This document shows positions 56,923-64,000 of a stretch of 64,000 nucleotides of DNA, in pieces. The notes below the pieces were generated by a model. The model saw only the letters and a program-made list of their open reading frames with translations. It had not been told where the DNA came from and did no database searches. The translations under genes were made by a program, and so were the position numbers. Source of the DNA: Methylotenera sp. (GTDB lineage Bacteria; Pseudomonadota; Gammaproteobacteria; Burkholderiales; Methylophilaceae); NCBI RefSeq assembly GCF_030684185.1, contig NZ_JAUXOY010000030.1, forward strand, positions 1 through 64,000. The letters are read 5' to 3'. The stretch's first letter is position 1; every line of letters starts with the position of its first letter.

Positions 56923-57291
56923 CGTTAAAAAATACTTTGTGCCAGACTGCCTCATGCGTTGCAGCTAAGTTAGTTGTTGCCTGCTTCATCGATGTTTCCA
57001 TATTTCATACGAGCTACGCTGTCTGTCCAATACCTGCTTTTAATGTTTAGTAGTGTGAATAGCAAAACAATCTAAAGCTATAAAAATAACTTTCGCATAT
57101 CAATCTTGATGCATATAAGGGTTCGCCCTTAAGTGCTTACACGCATTTTCAGATTAAAAATTATCATATAAATTGTTCATCATGGTCGTGCTTACTTGAG
57201 TTGAATACAGTTTTTTATTTTTAATAATTTGAGGTTTTTGATAACTTTTAGTAAAAATCAATTATTGTTGATAACTCTGGAATATAAGAAT
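56923..57291. other. Intergenic DNA between cytochrome operon and Crp-family gene
   Basis: The divergent gap of 433 bp holds the cytochrome promoter at its left end. The rest is AT-rich. I find one small hairpin, TAAGGG-TTCG-CCCTTA (57116-57131), without a U-tract, and no gene. The Crp-family promoter must lie here but I cannot place it. Confidence 0.4.
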
Positions 57292-58119
57292 ATGAATAAC
57301 TCTCCCAGTCTAAAAGATAACCATCTGCTTGCTACTCTATCTGTAAGTGAACTTTTGCATTTTGCACATCATCTTGAAGTCGTCCATTTGCCTCTTGGGC
57401 AAGTTCTATACAGACCTGGATGCAAATTACATCACGCGTATTTTCCGACTAGTTCTGTCATCTCGTTGCTATATGACACGGAGAATGGATCTTCGTCAGA
57501 AATCGCTGGCATTGGAAATGAAGGTATGTTGGGTGTAACGCTCATCACGGGGGGTGAGACAATGCTTAATTATGCAGTCGTGCAAAGTGATGGGTATGCA
57601 TTCAAGGTAGATGCCGCTGTGATTAGAAAAGAGTTTAACCGGAACGGGCAACTGCACCATCTATTATTGAAATATACACAGGCTTTTATCACACAGATCT
57701 CCCAGACCGCAGTTTGTAATCGGCACCATTCTTTAGATGAGCAACTTTGCCGCTGGCTCTTAATGACCCTTGACCGATTAAACGGTATCGAATTGACCGT
57801 CACCCAAGAGTTGATTGCCCATCTGTTGGGCGTAAGAAGAGAGGGCGTGACTGTAGCTTCAGGGAACTTGCAACGAGCTGGATTGATACATTACAGACGA
57901 GGTCACATTACTGTACAAAATCGAAAAGGATTGGAAGAAAGAGTGTGTGAATGTTACCAACTGGTTAAGACAGAATTTGAACGCTTAATTCCATATGAAA
58001 CATTGGATCCTAAAGTCTCGCAAGCTCAATGCTATCCAGATAATGTCATTAGTCAACTATTGAACTACCACCACACAAACGAGGTGGTAAGCCATAAGAG
58101 AGCTGCCCATCATTTATAG
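57292..58119 (+). CDS. Crp/Fnr-family transcriptional regulator
   Basis: About 275 aa from the ATG at 57292; the frame extends 21 codons further to a TTG, but that part is unlike the family. A cyclic-nucleotide-binding-fold domain (about 15-130) lacks the clustered cysteines of Fnr and an obvious cAMP-binding Arg motif. The C-terminal winged helix (about 170-230; LTVTQELIAHLLGVRREGVT) is intact. The YFPTSSVISLLYDTENGSSSEIAGIGNEGMLG stretch, best cited by its ends YFPTSSV and GNEGMLG, marks a Crp-like subgroup often found in methylotrophs and rhizobia. Effector unknown. Confidence 0.87.
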   Translation: MNNSPSLKDNHLLATLSVSELLHFAHHLEVVHLPLGQVLYRPGCKLHHAYFPTSSVISLLYDTENGSSSEIAGIGNEGMLGVTLITGGETMLNYAVVQSDGYAFKVDAAVIRKEFNRNGQLHHLLLKYTQAFITQISQTAVCNRHHSLDEQLCRWLLMTLDRLNGIELTVTQELIAHLLGVRREGVTVASGNLQRAGLIHYRRGHITVQNRKGLEERVCECYQLVKTEFERLIPYETLDPKVSQAQCYPDNVISQLLNYHHTNEVVSHKRAAHHL

Positions 58120-58230
58120 ATATGATTTTTTATTTAGCTTTATATTAATGTTGTTTGCAAATTGCTGGCACTAATGGGCGCGGGACTAGCGATTATTGAT
58201 TTGATGCGCCAATCATTCAGGAGAATAGAA

Positions 58231-58545
58231 ATGAATAAAATGTTAATTGTTGCATCACTTACGGCGGTTCTGCTTAACGCATGCGTAGTTACGCCAGCGG
58301 GTCGCGGCCCTAGAATGGTTGTAGCACCAGCACTGCCGATGATTGTGGAATTAGACGTTGAGCCATATTACTATCAACGCGGATATTACTATTACTACGA
58401 CAACGATAACTGGCGCTACTCAAATTCAAGATCTGGTCCTTGGGCGAATCTCCCCAGGAGTCACTACCCTAAAGAAACCAGATTCAAAGGCCGCGATGGT
58501 GGACGGGGGCGAGACCACGATCATGAACACCGTGATGGAAGATAA
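58231..58545 (+). CDS. Small tyrosine/arginine-rich lipoprotein, unknown function
   Basis: 104 aa from the ATG at 58231, set by AGGAG at 58219-58223. The N-terminus ends in LLNAC, a lipobox, so it is probably a lipoprotein. The mature part has a Tyr-rich segment (about 43-55, YYYQRGYYYYYDNDN) and a C-terminus rich in Arg, Asp, Gly and His (RGRDHDHEHRDGR). Small proteins of this type are common in proteobacterial envelopes and have no known role. Composition is unlike its neighbours. The 177 bp after it holds no gene I can support. Confidence 0.65.
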   Translation: MNKMLIVASLTAVLLNACVVTPAGRGPRMVVAPALPMIVELDVEPYYYQRGYYYYYDNDNWRYSNSRSGPWANLPRSHYPKETRFKGRDGGRGRDHDHEHRDGR

Positions 58546-58722
58546 CCTGGACCGTACCGCTCATCACTGGAGCTAGGGAAACTCGCCGACGCTTGACGCC
58601 GTGGGGATACCATTATAGCAAGCGTAGCCAAACGAAATACGGCGCAAATAGCCTTAACGCCTCATCCCCGTATCCGCTGCGCTTCATACAGACTACGTTA
58701 GTTCTATGGACAATACTACGAC

Positions 58723-59760
58723 TTATTTGCTAACCACCAGTTTTGCATAACTAAACGCATCTGAGAAAAATGCATCATCAGCCAGTCCTGCTTCTACAAA
58801 GCTGGCATGCGCAACTTCCACCATACCCGGTGCGCCGCAGCAATACACTTCATAATCAGCTAAACCCGTATTATTAACGCCTGCAAAATCATCTAATACG
58901 GCTTGATGCACAAATCCTGTGCGCCCCTGCCAGTTGTCCTCTGCAGATGCATCAGACAATACTGGAATAAATTTGATATGCGGGTGCACTTTTGCCCAAG
59001 CTTCAGGCAATGCTGGCATGTAAAGGTCCTGCAAGGTACGTGCACCCCAATATAAAGTAACATTACGCTGAATGTTATTATGCAGCATGTGTTCAATAAT
59101 GCCCTTGATTGGCGCAAAGCCTGTGCCGCCAGCCACCATAATAATCGGCCTATCTGAATCTTCCCTTAAGAAAAAACTGCCGAATGGCGCTTCTATGCGC
59201 AAAACAGCCTTATCCGGCATTTCGTTAAATACATAGTTGGTAAACTGCCCGCCTGGAATCAGGCGCAAATGAAGCTCTAAAATATTATCTACATGCGGCG
59301 CATTGGCGAGCGAAAAAGCCCGACGTTTGCCATCTTTCAGTAAAAATTCAATATATTGCCCCGCCATAAACTTTAAATGCTCGGTGCTTGGGAGTTTTAA
59401 AAACAAGGCCATTACATCATGTGAAAGCTGCTCTTTACGCTCCACTCGCGCTGGCATAATACGTGGCGGTATAACGCCCGCCTTGATTTCACGGCACTCT
59501 ATAGTGAGATCAGTGAGTGACCTGGAACAGCAGAACAAGGCTTTGCCAGCAGCTTTTTCAGTTTCCGATAGGGCACTTGCGGCGTAATCACCATAATCGA
59601 CTTCGCCACTCAAAATAGTGCCTTTACAACTGCCACACGCACCATTACGGCATCCGTATGGAATATTAAAACCTGCGTTTATGGCTGACTCCAGCACTGT
59701 TTCATAGGCTTTAGAAGTATAGGTATGGCCGCTGGGTTGTATGGTGATTTGGTGGGTCAT
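58723..59760 (-). CDS. Ferredoxin-FAD/NAD reductase fusion (AscD-like)
   Basis: 345 aa. N-terminal plant-type 2Fe-2S domain (GCRNGACGSCKG; C37, C42, C45 with a fourth Cys near residue 75), then FAD-binding (RRAFSLANAP) and NAD-binding (VAGGTGFAPIKGI) domains of the FNR family. It is usually annotated as CDP-6-deoxy-3,4-glucoseen reductase, but no dideoxysugar genes are present; a general electron-transfer reductase for an unidentified oxygenase or flavin partner is more likely. Confidence 0.88.
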   Translation of the reverse strand: MTHQITIQPSGHTYTSKAYETVLESAINAGFNIPYGCRNGACGSCKGTILSGEVDYGDYAASALSETEKAAGKALFCCSRSLTDLTIECREIKAGVIPPRIMPARVERKEQLSHDVMALFLKLPSTEHLKFMAGQYIEFLLKDGKRRAFSLANAPHVDNILELHLRLIPGGQFTNYVFNEMPDKAVLRIEAPFGSFFLREDSDRPIIMVAGGTGFAPIKGIIEHMLHNNIQRNVTLYWGARTLQDLYMPALPEAWAKVHPHIKFIPVLSDASAEDNWQGRTGFVHQAVLDDFAGVNNTGLADYEVYCCGAPGMVEVAHASFVEAGLADDAFFSDAFSYAKLVVSK

Positions 59761-59787
59761 GCATTATTCTCAGGTAATTTTAATTGT

Positions 59788-59932
59788 AAAGATGCCTCTA
59801 AAAATGCAAGTTTCTAAGTAAAACCAGGCGCAAGCTAAAAATTTGAGCGCTGCATATATTTGATATGTGAGTGAAAATTTTTAGCTTGCAACGCCGTATT
59901 ACGACGTAACTTGTGTTTTTAAAGGCATCTTT
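59788..59932. mobile_element. 145-bp MITE-like inverted-repeat element, copy 2
   Basis: Imperfect terminal inverted repeats of about 24 bp, AAAGATGCCTCTAAAAATGC at the left and ending GGCATCTTT at the right. An inner inverted repeat around CAAGCTAAAAATTT and AAATTTTTAGCTTG lets the unit fold into one long hairpin. Length equals copy 1; GGCGCA is 39 bp from the left end and GCAACGC 45 bp from the right end. Its right end touches the fxsA stop codon (59932-59934). No clear target duplication. Confidence 0.65.
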
Positions 59933-60327
59933 TAGTCTTCGCGACGAAACTCGCCCTCTATCACATCATCATTTGCGGCTTTTTGCGTATATTTAGGCGA
60001 TTTTAATGCATCATTTTTTACCAGAATTAATAGCAAAACCACAGCTATTAAATCTGTTATCACGCCCGGTATAATCAGTAAAACTCCTGCAAAAATATTC
60101 CGCGCACTGCCAAACATCGCTTTCATCGGGTTTCCGCCCTGGCTTAGGCTTTGCATCATTCGGCCTGAAAATAATAACTTTTCATCGCGAATAAGTTGTA
60201 AGCCAAGCAAACCAACTGCGACCAAGTATAATAATACCCACCAGCCATATTGTTGAAACAAATTGATTAAAATCCATATTTCAGCAATAGGAAAAGCAAG
60301 TAAAGCTAGTGTAAGTATTAACCGCAT
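59932..60327 (-). CDS. fxsA: FxsA-family membrane protein
   Basis: 131 aa from the ATG at 60327 (a start nine codons earlier is possible). N-terminal RLILTLALLAFPIAEIWILI is typical; about three transmembrane segments, the GGNPMKAMFGSARNIFAGVLLIIPGVITD core and an acidic tail. FxsA (UPF0716) is a small inner-membrane protein known for countering phage exclusion in E. coli; its general role is unclear. The stop codon abuts copy 2 of the inverted-repeat element. Confidence 0.9.
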   Translation of the reverse strand: MRLILTLALLAFPIAEIWILINLFQQYGWWVLLYLVAVGLLGLQLIRDEKLLFSGRMMQSLSQGGNPMKAMFGSARNIFAGVLLIIPGVITDLIAVVLLLILVKNDALKSPKYTQKAANDDVIEGEFRRED

Positions 60328-60513
60328 GTGTATATTATCCTCAGTGTATTGCAATTGGTATTGAACGTATCATGACAATTTGTTATCTATAGTGATGGAG
60401 ACGGCGCTAGTAAAATACAAGCGATTGTAATTACAATCACGTAAATTATTAAATTGTATCTTTAAAGTTGTAAGAATCCATGAAAATGCCTCAGTGGAAA
60501 TTGGTGAAAAATA

Positions 60514-62409
60514 GTGAAAAATACATTTCTTAAAAATCTGGCTTGCAGCCTTTTTGCAGTGGTTACTTTTGGTTTTTTAACTCACGTCCACGCTGGCGAA
60601 GCCAAGCAAAGCACTATTGCTAACGCACTATTCGATAGCAGTGATAATGAGTATTTATCACCAGATGCAGCGTTCAAATTAGAATTAAGCGCCATAGACG
60701 CTCAAAATATTAAGGCCAACTTTACCGTAGCCCCTGGATATTACTTATATAGAGAGCGCATCAAATTAGTAGTTCAATCTCCTGCCTTAGTTAAAGTGTC
60801 TGAACTCACTTTGCCAGCAGGTGAAATTAAAGAGGACCCTAATTTTGGCAAACAAGAAGTGTATCACCATGATTTTAATGCCAACATTAAGCTTAACACT
60901 GCCAACAATAATCAGGTAGTCATTGATGCCAGCTACCAAGGCTGTAGCGAAAAAGGTTTGTGCTATGCGCCCATTAAGAAATCTTTTACTGTTGATTTAA
61001 CCGCCATTAATAATCAAGAAAATGTTAATGCCGCCCCAGTAATAGCCAGCGATAATGATACTGACGCCACCATGCAAGTGTTGAAATCTGGTAATTTATG
61101 GTTAGTGATTGCAGGGTTTTTTGTAGCAGGCTTGCTGCTTTCACTCACACCTTGCGTGTTGCCAATGATACCGATTTTATCAAGCATTATTGTAGGTAGC
61201 CAAAGTAAGCAAGTCAGGCCTTCCAGATTACATGCATTTGGCTTATCGGTAGCCTATGTATTAGGCATGGCCTTAAGTTACACCCTGGCTGGCATTGCTG
61301 CTGGTCTATCTGGCGATTTAATCAGCCAGTCACTACAAAACGCCTGGGTGCTTGGCGCTACAGCCTTTATATTTATATTATTAGCGTTTTCTATGTTCGG
61401 ATTTTATGAGCTAAAACTCCCGCAAAGTTTTGAAGACAAAATGCTGAACACCAGCAACAAGCTAAAAGGTGGGCAGTTTTTAGGTGTATTTGTGATGGGT
61501 GCTTTATCCGCATTGATTGTCAGCCCATGTGTAGCGGCACCACTTGCCGGTGCGCTTATTTATATAGGCCAGACACATAATGTATTATTGGGTGGCGTCG
61601 GCTTGTTTGCGCTCGCTATTGGCATGGGTATGCCTTTGTTGCTCATAGGCGCATCTGCAGGCAGCTTGTTGCCCAAAACGGGTAACTGGATGAATGCCGT
61701 GCGCAACTTCTTTGGCGTGTTAATGCTGGGCATGGCTATCTGGCTCATTTCTCCAATCATTCCAGCAAGCATTCAACTGGCGCTATGGGCTATTTTACTG
61801 ATAGTCACTGCGGTTTATCACAATGCACTTGATAACCTGCCTGCGCATGCAAGTAACTATGCAAAATTATGGAAAGGTGTCGCTGTTATCGTTTTGATAT
61901 TTGGCGTAGCTTTGCTCATTGGCGCACTTTCTGGCTCAAAATCAGCCTTACAACCTTTAAATAACTTTTCAATTGCTTCAGGAAATCAGTCTAAAAATAC
62001 ACCATCACTCGCCTTTACGCGTATTGCAAGCATTGCTGAACTAGAGAAAAAATTAGCCGAAACTAATGGCCAGCCTGTAATGCTGGACTTTTACGCAGAC
62101 TGGTGTGTAGCATGCAAGGAACTTGAAGACTTGACGTTTAGCGACCCGAAAGTTCAGCAGCAACTGCGAAACACAATGCTGCTACAAGTAGATGTCACTG
62201 CCAATACTGATGAAGACAAAGCCCTGTTAAAACGCTTTGGCTTATACGGCCCTCCAGGCATTGCTTTTTTTAATGGTCATGGTCAGGAAATGACGACATT
62301 AAAAACCGTAGGTTTTCAAAATGCAGACCGCTTTAGCGCTACGCTATCTAAGCGCGATAGCTGCATCGTCGCACCAAAATCAAGCGAAGATTCGACCGTA
62401 CAATGTTAA
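60514..62409 (+). CDS. dsbD: Thiol:disulfide interchange protein DsbD
   Basis: Moves reducing power from cytoplasmic thioredoxin across the inner membrane to periplasmic proteins. 631 aa: signal peptide (about 1-27), N-terminal domain with a Cys pair (GCSEKGLC), eight-helix core with membrane cysteines (LTPCVLPMIP and VSPCVAAPL), and C-terminal thioredoxin domain with WCVAC. GTG start at 60514. It overlaps the TlpA-like gene by 7 bp. It likely feeds cytochrome c maturation, relevant for the c-type cytochromes encoded nearby. Confidence 0.96.
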   Translation: MKNTFLKNLACSLFAVVTFGFLTHVHAGEAKQSTIANALFDSSDNEYLSPDAAFKLELSAIDAQNIKANFTVAPGYYLYRERIKLVVQSPALVKVSELTLPAGEIKEDPNFGKQEVYHHDFNANIKLNTANNNQVVIDASYQGCSEKGLCYAPIKKSFTVDLTAINNQENVNAAPVIASDNDTDATMQVLKSGNLWLVIAGFFVAGLLLSLTPCVLPMIPILSSIIVGSQSKQVRPSRLHAFGLSVAYVLGMALSYTLAGIAAGLSGDLISQSLQNAWVLGATAFIFILLAFSMFGFYELKLPQSFEDKMLNTSNKLKGGQFLGVFVMGALSALIVSPCVAAPLAGALIYIGQTHNVLLGGVGLFALAIGMGMPLLLIGASAGSLLPKTGNWMNAVRNFFGVLMLGMAIWLISPIIPASIQLALWAILLIVTAVYHNALDNLPAHASNYAKLWKGVAVIVLIFGVALLIGALSGSKSALQPLNNFSIASGNQSKNTPSLAFTRIASIAELEKKLAETNGQPVMLDFYADWCVACKELEDLTFSDPKVQQQLRNTMLLQVDVTANTDEDKALLKRFGLYGPPGIAFFNGHGQEMTTLKTVGFQNADRFSATLSKRDSCIVAPKSSEDSTVQC

Positions 62410-62957
62410 AAAAAATCCTTTTGAACATTGGCTATCTCGCCATCATGTTAAGCCTTGGTTTTGCCATTTACTATTATTTTTTAAGCCCGAATGCTGCACT
62501 TAAGAACCTGAAAACTGATTACAGCACACTTTCTACCCAAGAATTTTTTGCCGCAAAACTGCCCAATGAGCATGGTGTGAGCCAAAGTTTAAGTCAATAT
62601 AAGGGTAAAATTATTGTGCTTAATTTTTGGGCTACCTGGTGTCCTCCTTGCCGCGAGGAAATGCCCGAACTTTCTGAGTTACATACAGAATATAAAAATA
62701 AAAATGTCGTGGTATTGGGTATGGCGATTGATGAGTTAAGTCTGGTCAAAGAGTTTTCAGATGCCACTCCCGTAAGCTACCCATTACTTGCAGATGAAAA
62801 CGAAGGGATGGCGCTTGCCAGCCATCTAGGTAATGATAAAGGTGTGCTGCCATACACTGTTATCATCAATATAGATGGCACTGTGGCTAATGCTTATTTT
62901 GGCCGCATCAATAAACCGCTCTTAGCGTCCAGTCTAGATAAATTATTAGCGCATTAA
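62403..62957 (+). CDS. TlpA/ResA-like membrane-anchored thioredoxin
   Basis: 184 aa with an N-terminal transmembrane anchor (about 7-26) and a thioredoxin-like AhpC/TSA fold carrying WCPPC (FWATWCPPCREEMPEL, near residue 78). Predicted periplasmic disulfide reductase receiving electrons from DsbD, to which it is translationally coupled (start inside the dsbD end). Confidence 0.9.
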   Translation: MLKKILLNIGYLAIMLSLGFAIYYYFLSPNAALKNLKTDYSTLSTQEFFAAKLPNEHGVSQSLSQYKGKIIVLNFWATWCPPCREEMPELSELHTEYKNKNVVVLGMAIDELSLVKEFSDATPVSYPLLADENEGMALASHLGNDKGVLPYTVIINIDGTVANAYFGRINKPLLASSLDKLLAH

Positions 62958-63004
62958 TTATGCATCATTTATAAAGATTCACTTAAGGCAACAATCAAAC
63001 ACTT

Positions 63005-63042
63005 AAATTAGCTAGTCTAAATTAGTTAAACTAAGCTAATTT
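63005..63042. repeat. Inverted repeat upstream of aroQ
   Basis: AAATTAGCT (63005-63013) and AGCTAATTT (63034-63042) in the 186-bp gap, with further AAATTAG and AGTTAAACTA repeats between them. A regulatory site is possible. There is no U-tract, so it is not a convincing terminator. Confidence 0.35.
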
Positions 63043-63143
63043 CGTTCAAATATACTAATGTCGCTGGACAAATCCTGCTAACTTCGGCAAACTTGCGCTT
63101 ATGAGTTACAGTAATTTACATTCTAAATCGTTCAAAAAATTGG

Positions 63144-63599
63144 TTGAACATGGCTGCTAAATCCATTTTAGTACTACATGGCCCCAACCTGAATTTATTG
63201 GGCTTACGTGAACCAGAGCATTATGGTAATGCCACGCTAGCTTCCATCAATCAAACGCTGTCAGATAATGCAAAACTGGCGGGCGTAGAATTAGAAGCTT
63301 TTCAAAGTAACGCCGAAGCTGATCTTGTCACTAAAATTCAAGCTATTGCAACAAAAAAAGTAGATTTTGTCATCATCAACCCCGCAGCTTATACGCATAC
63401 ATCGGTTGCCATGCGCGATGCTTTATCTGCCGTTAAAGTACCATTTATTGAAGTGCATTTATCTAATGTTTATGCACGTGAAGCGTTTAGACATCATTCT
63501 TATTTTTCTGATATTGCTGTTGGTGTAATTAGCGGGCTAGGTGCACATGGCTATTCGCTGGCGCTTGATTACGCAATTCGGCATATCAATCATTCTTAG
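63144..63599 (+). CDS. aroQ: 3-dehydroquinate dehydratase, type II
   Basis: Third step of the shikimate pathway. 151 aa with [20 protein letters not shown] (catalytic Tyr at its end; cited here by HGPNLNLLG), NPAAYTHTS and [18 protein letters not shown] motifs, and the [11 protein letters not shown] end. It lies 50 bp before accB, the usual aroQ-accB-accC arrangement. Confidence 0.97.
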   Translation: MNMAAKSILVLHGPNLNLLGLREPEHYGNATLASINQTLSDNAKLAGVELEAFQSNAEADLVTKIQAIATKKVDFVIINPAAYTHTSVAMRDALSAVKVPFIEVHLSNVYAREAFRHHSYFSDIAVGVISGLGAHGYSLALDYAIRHINHS

Positions 63600-63649
63600 C
63601 AATTAATATCGTTATTAACTAAAATTTTCCTAGAATTTCAGAGGGTATT

Positions 63650-64000
63650 ATGGACTTACGCAAACTTAAAAAACTAATCGATCTTGTTGAAGAATCAGGT
63701 ATCGCTGAACTTGAACTGACAGAAGAAGGTGAAACGGTACGTATTAGCCGCAACTTTACTTCTAGCACACCTGCTCAGCAGCATTATGCTAATTATGCGC
63801 CTGCTCAATATGCAGCTGCACCTCAATCACAAGCACCGCAGGCACCAACAGCGATAGCAGAAGCGCCTGTGGTTGAAGAAGGCCATGCCGTTAAATCCCC
63901 GATGGTAGGTACGTTTTATCGTTCGTCTTCTCCTGATTCAAAAGCATTTGTTGAAGTAGGCGACACCGTTGCAGTAGGCGACACACTTTGTATTATTGAA
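63650..64000 (+). CDS. accB: Biotin carboxyl carrier protein of acetyl-CoA carboxylase (partial)
   Basis: The ATG at 63650 follows GAGGG; the frame stays open to the window edge (117 codons). N-terminal [20 protein letters not shown] and a mobile Ala/Gln/Pro-rich linker precede the biotinyl domain ([20 protein letters not shown]). The window ends at TLCIIE, just before the expected EAMKM biotinylation site. It carries the carboxyl group in malonyl-CoA synthesis; accC should follow outside the window. Confidence 0.95.
   Translation, partial: MDLRKLKKLIDLVEESGIAELELTEEGETVRISRNFTSSTPAQQHYANYAPAQYAAAPQSQAPQAPTAIAEAPVVEEGHAVKSPMVGTFYRSSSPDSKAFVEVGDTVAVGDTLCIIE

Noticed and set aside
57116-57131. 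Hairpin with TTCG loop upstream of the Crp-family gene
   Set aside because: Only a 6-bp stem and no U-tract on either strand, so it supports neither a terminator nor an RNA gene.
58546-58722. Gene-free DNA with GGCGCA and scattered GC-rich repeats, considered as a third inverted-repeat element
   Set aside because: No terminal inverted repeat and no match to the plan of the two 145-bp elements.
63005-63042. Transcription terminator after the TlpA-like gene
   Set aside because: The stem is AT-rich, the loop is 20 bases and there is no run of T after it; kept only as an inverted repeat.
1-64000. CRISPR array, prophage, toxin-antitoxin or defence island
   Set aside because: No regularly spaced direct repeats, no cas, phage structural, toxin or restriction gene was recognised; gene content is chromosomal core plus methylotrophy and cytochrome functions.

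Overview
The window looks like chromosomal DNA of a low-GC betaproteobacterial methylotroph, most likely a Methylotenera-like member of the Methylophilaceae. The reasons are an mxaRSACKL methanol-dehydrogenase maturation cluster, argH-algZ-algR-hemC-hemD-hemX synteny, betaproteobacterial core genes throughout and AT-rich intergenic DNA. This assignment is inference from gene content; no 16S sequence lies inside the window. Almost all of it is ordinary chromosome. I see no tRNA, CRISPR array, prophage or transposase gene.

Layout. 1-390: minus-strand leader of an rRNA operon (boxA and three tandem promoters) whose 16S gene would lie just outside the left edge. 390-5708: tyrS (-), then an M23 endopeptidase, anmK and gltA (+). 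5829-12937 (-): a czcI-like gene, czcCBA and a lipoprotein esterase, with an attenuator-like hairpin between czcI and czcC. 12980-16299 (-): erpA, bactofilin, a coiled-coil membrane protein, argC, rplM-rpsI. 16647-18938: a FimV-like protein. 18981-26767 (-): ubiA, ubiC, recG, spoT, rpoZ, gmk, yicC. 26979-31749 (+): Ser/Thr kinase, PP2C phosphatase, rph, rdgB, a 76-aa protein, hemW. 31763-34786 (-): a second FimV-like protein and argH. 34952-40000 (+): algZ-algR-hemC-hemD-hemX and a very short hemY.

40102-47155 (-) is the most distinctive block: an unknown 144-aa membrane protein, a second mxaL-like gene, a structured 224-bp gap, then tightly overlapping mxaR-S-A-C-K-L. No mxaF, mxaJ, mxaG or mxaI is present in the window. 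Divergent from it are a 247-aa unknown and a TetR regulator with a palindromic operator at the promoter, then a MocR-type regulator. The MocR promoter shares a CTGGATGAT repeat with the gap in front of mxaR.

50234-56858 (-): a P-type ATPase, a QseC/QseB-like two-component pair, and a cytochrome b561 - SHP - diheme cytochrome c set. The set is preceded by a PmrA/QseB-like box and interrupted by a 145-bp inverted-repeat element. 57292-64000: a Crp-family regulator and a small lipoprotein (+); a ferredoxin-reductase fusion and fxsA (-), separated by a second 145-bp element with the same architecture; then dsbD, a TlpA-like thioredoxin, aroQ and the start of accB (+).

The best leads for something undescribed are: the mxa cluster with its duplicated mxaL and unknown membrane protein; the possible MocR link to that cluster; the TetR-controlled divergent locus; the pair of 145-bp elements; and the attenuator-like hairpin in front of czcCBA.
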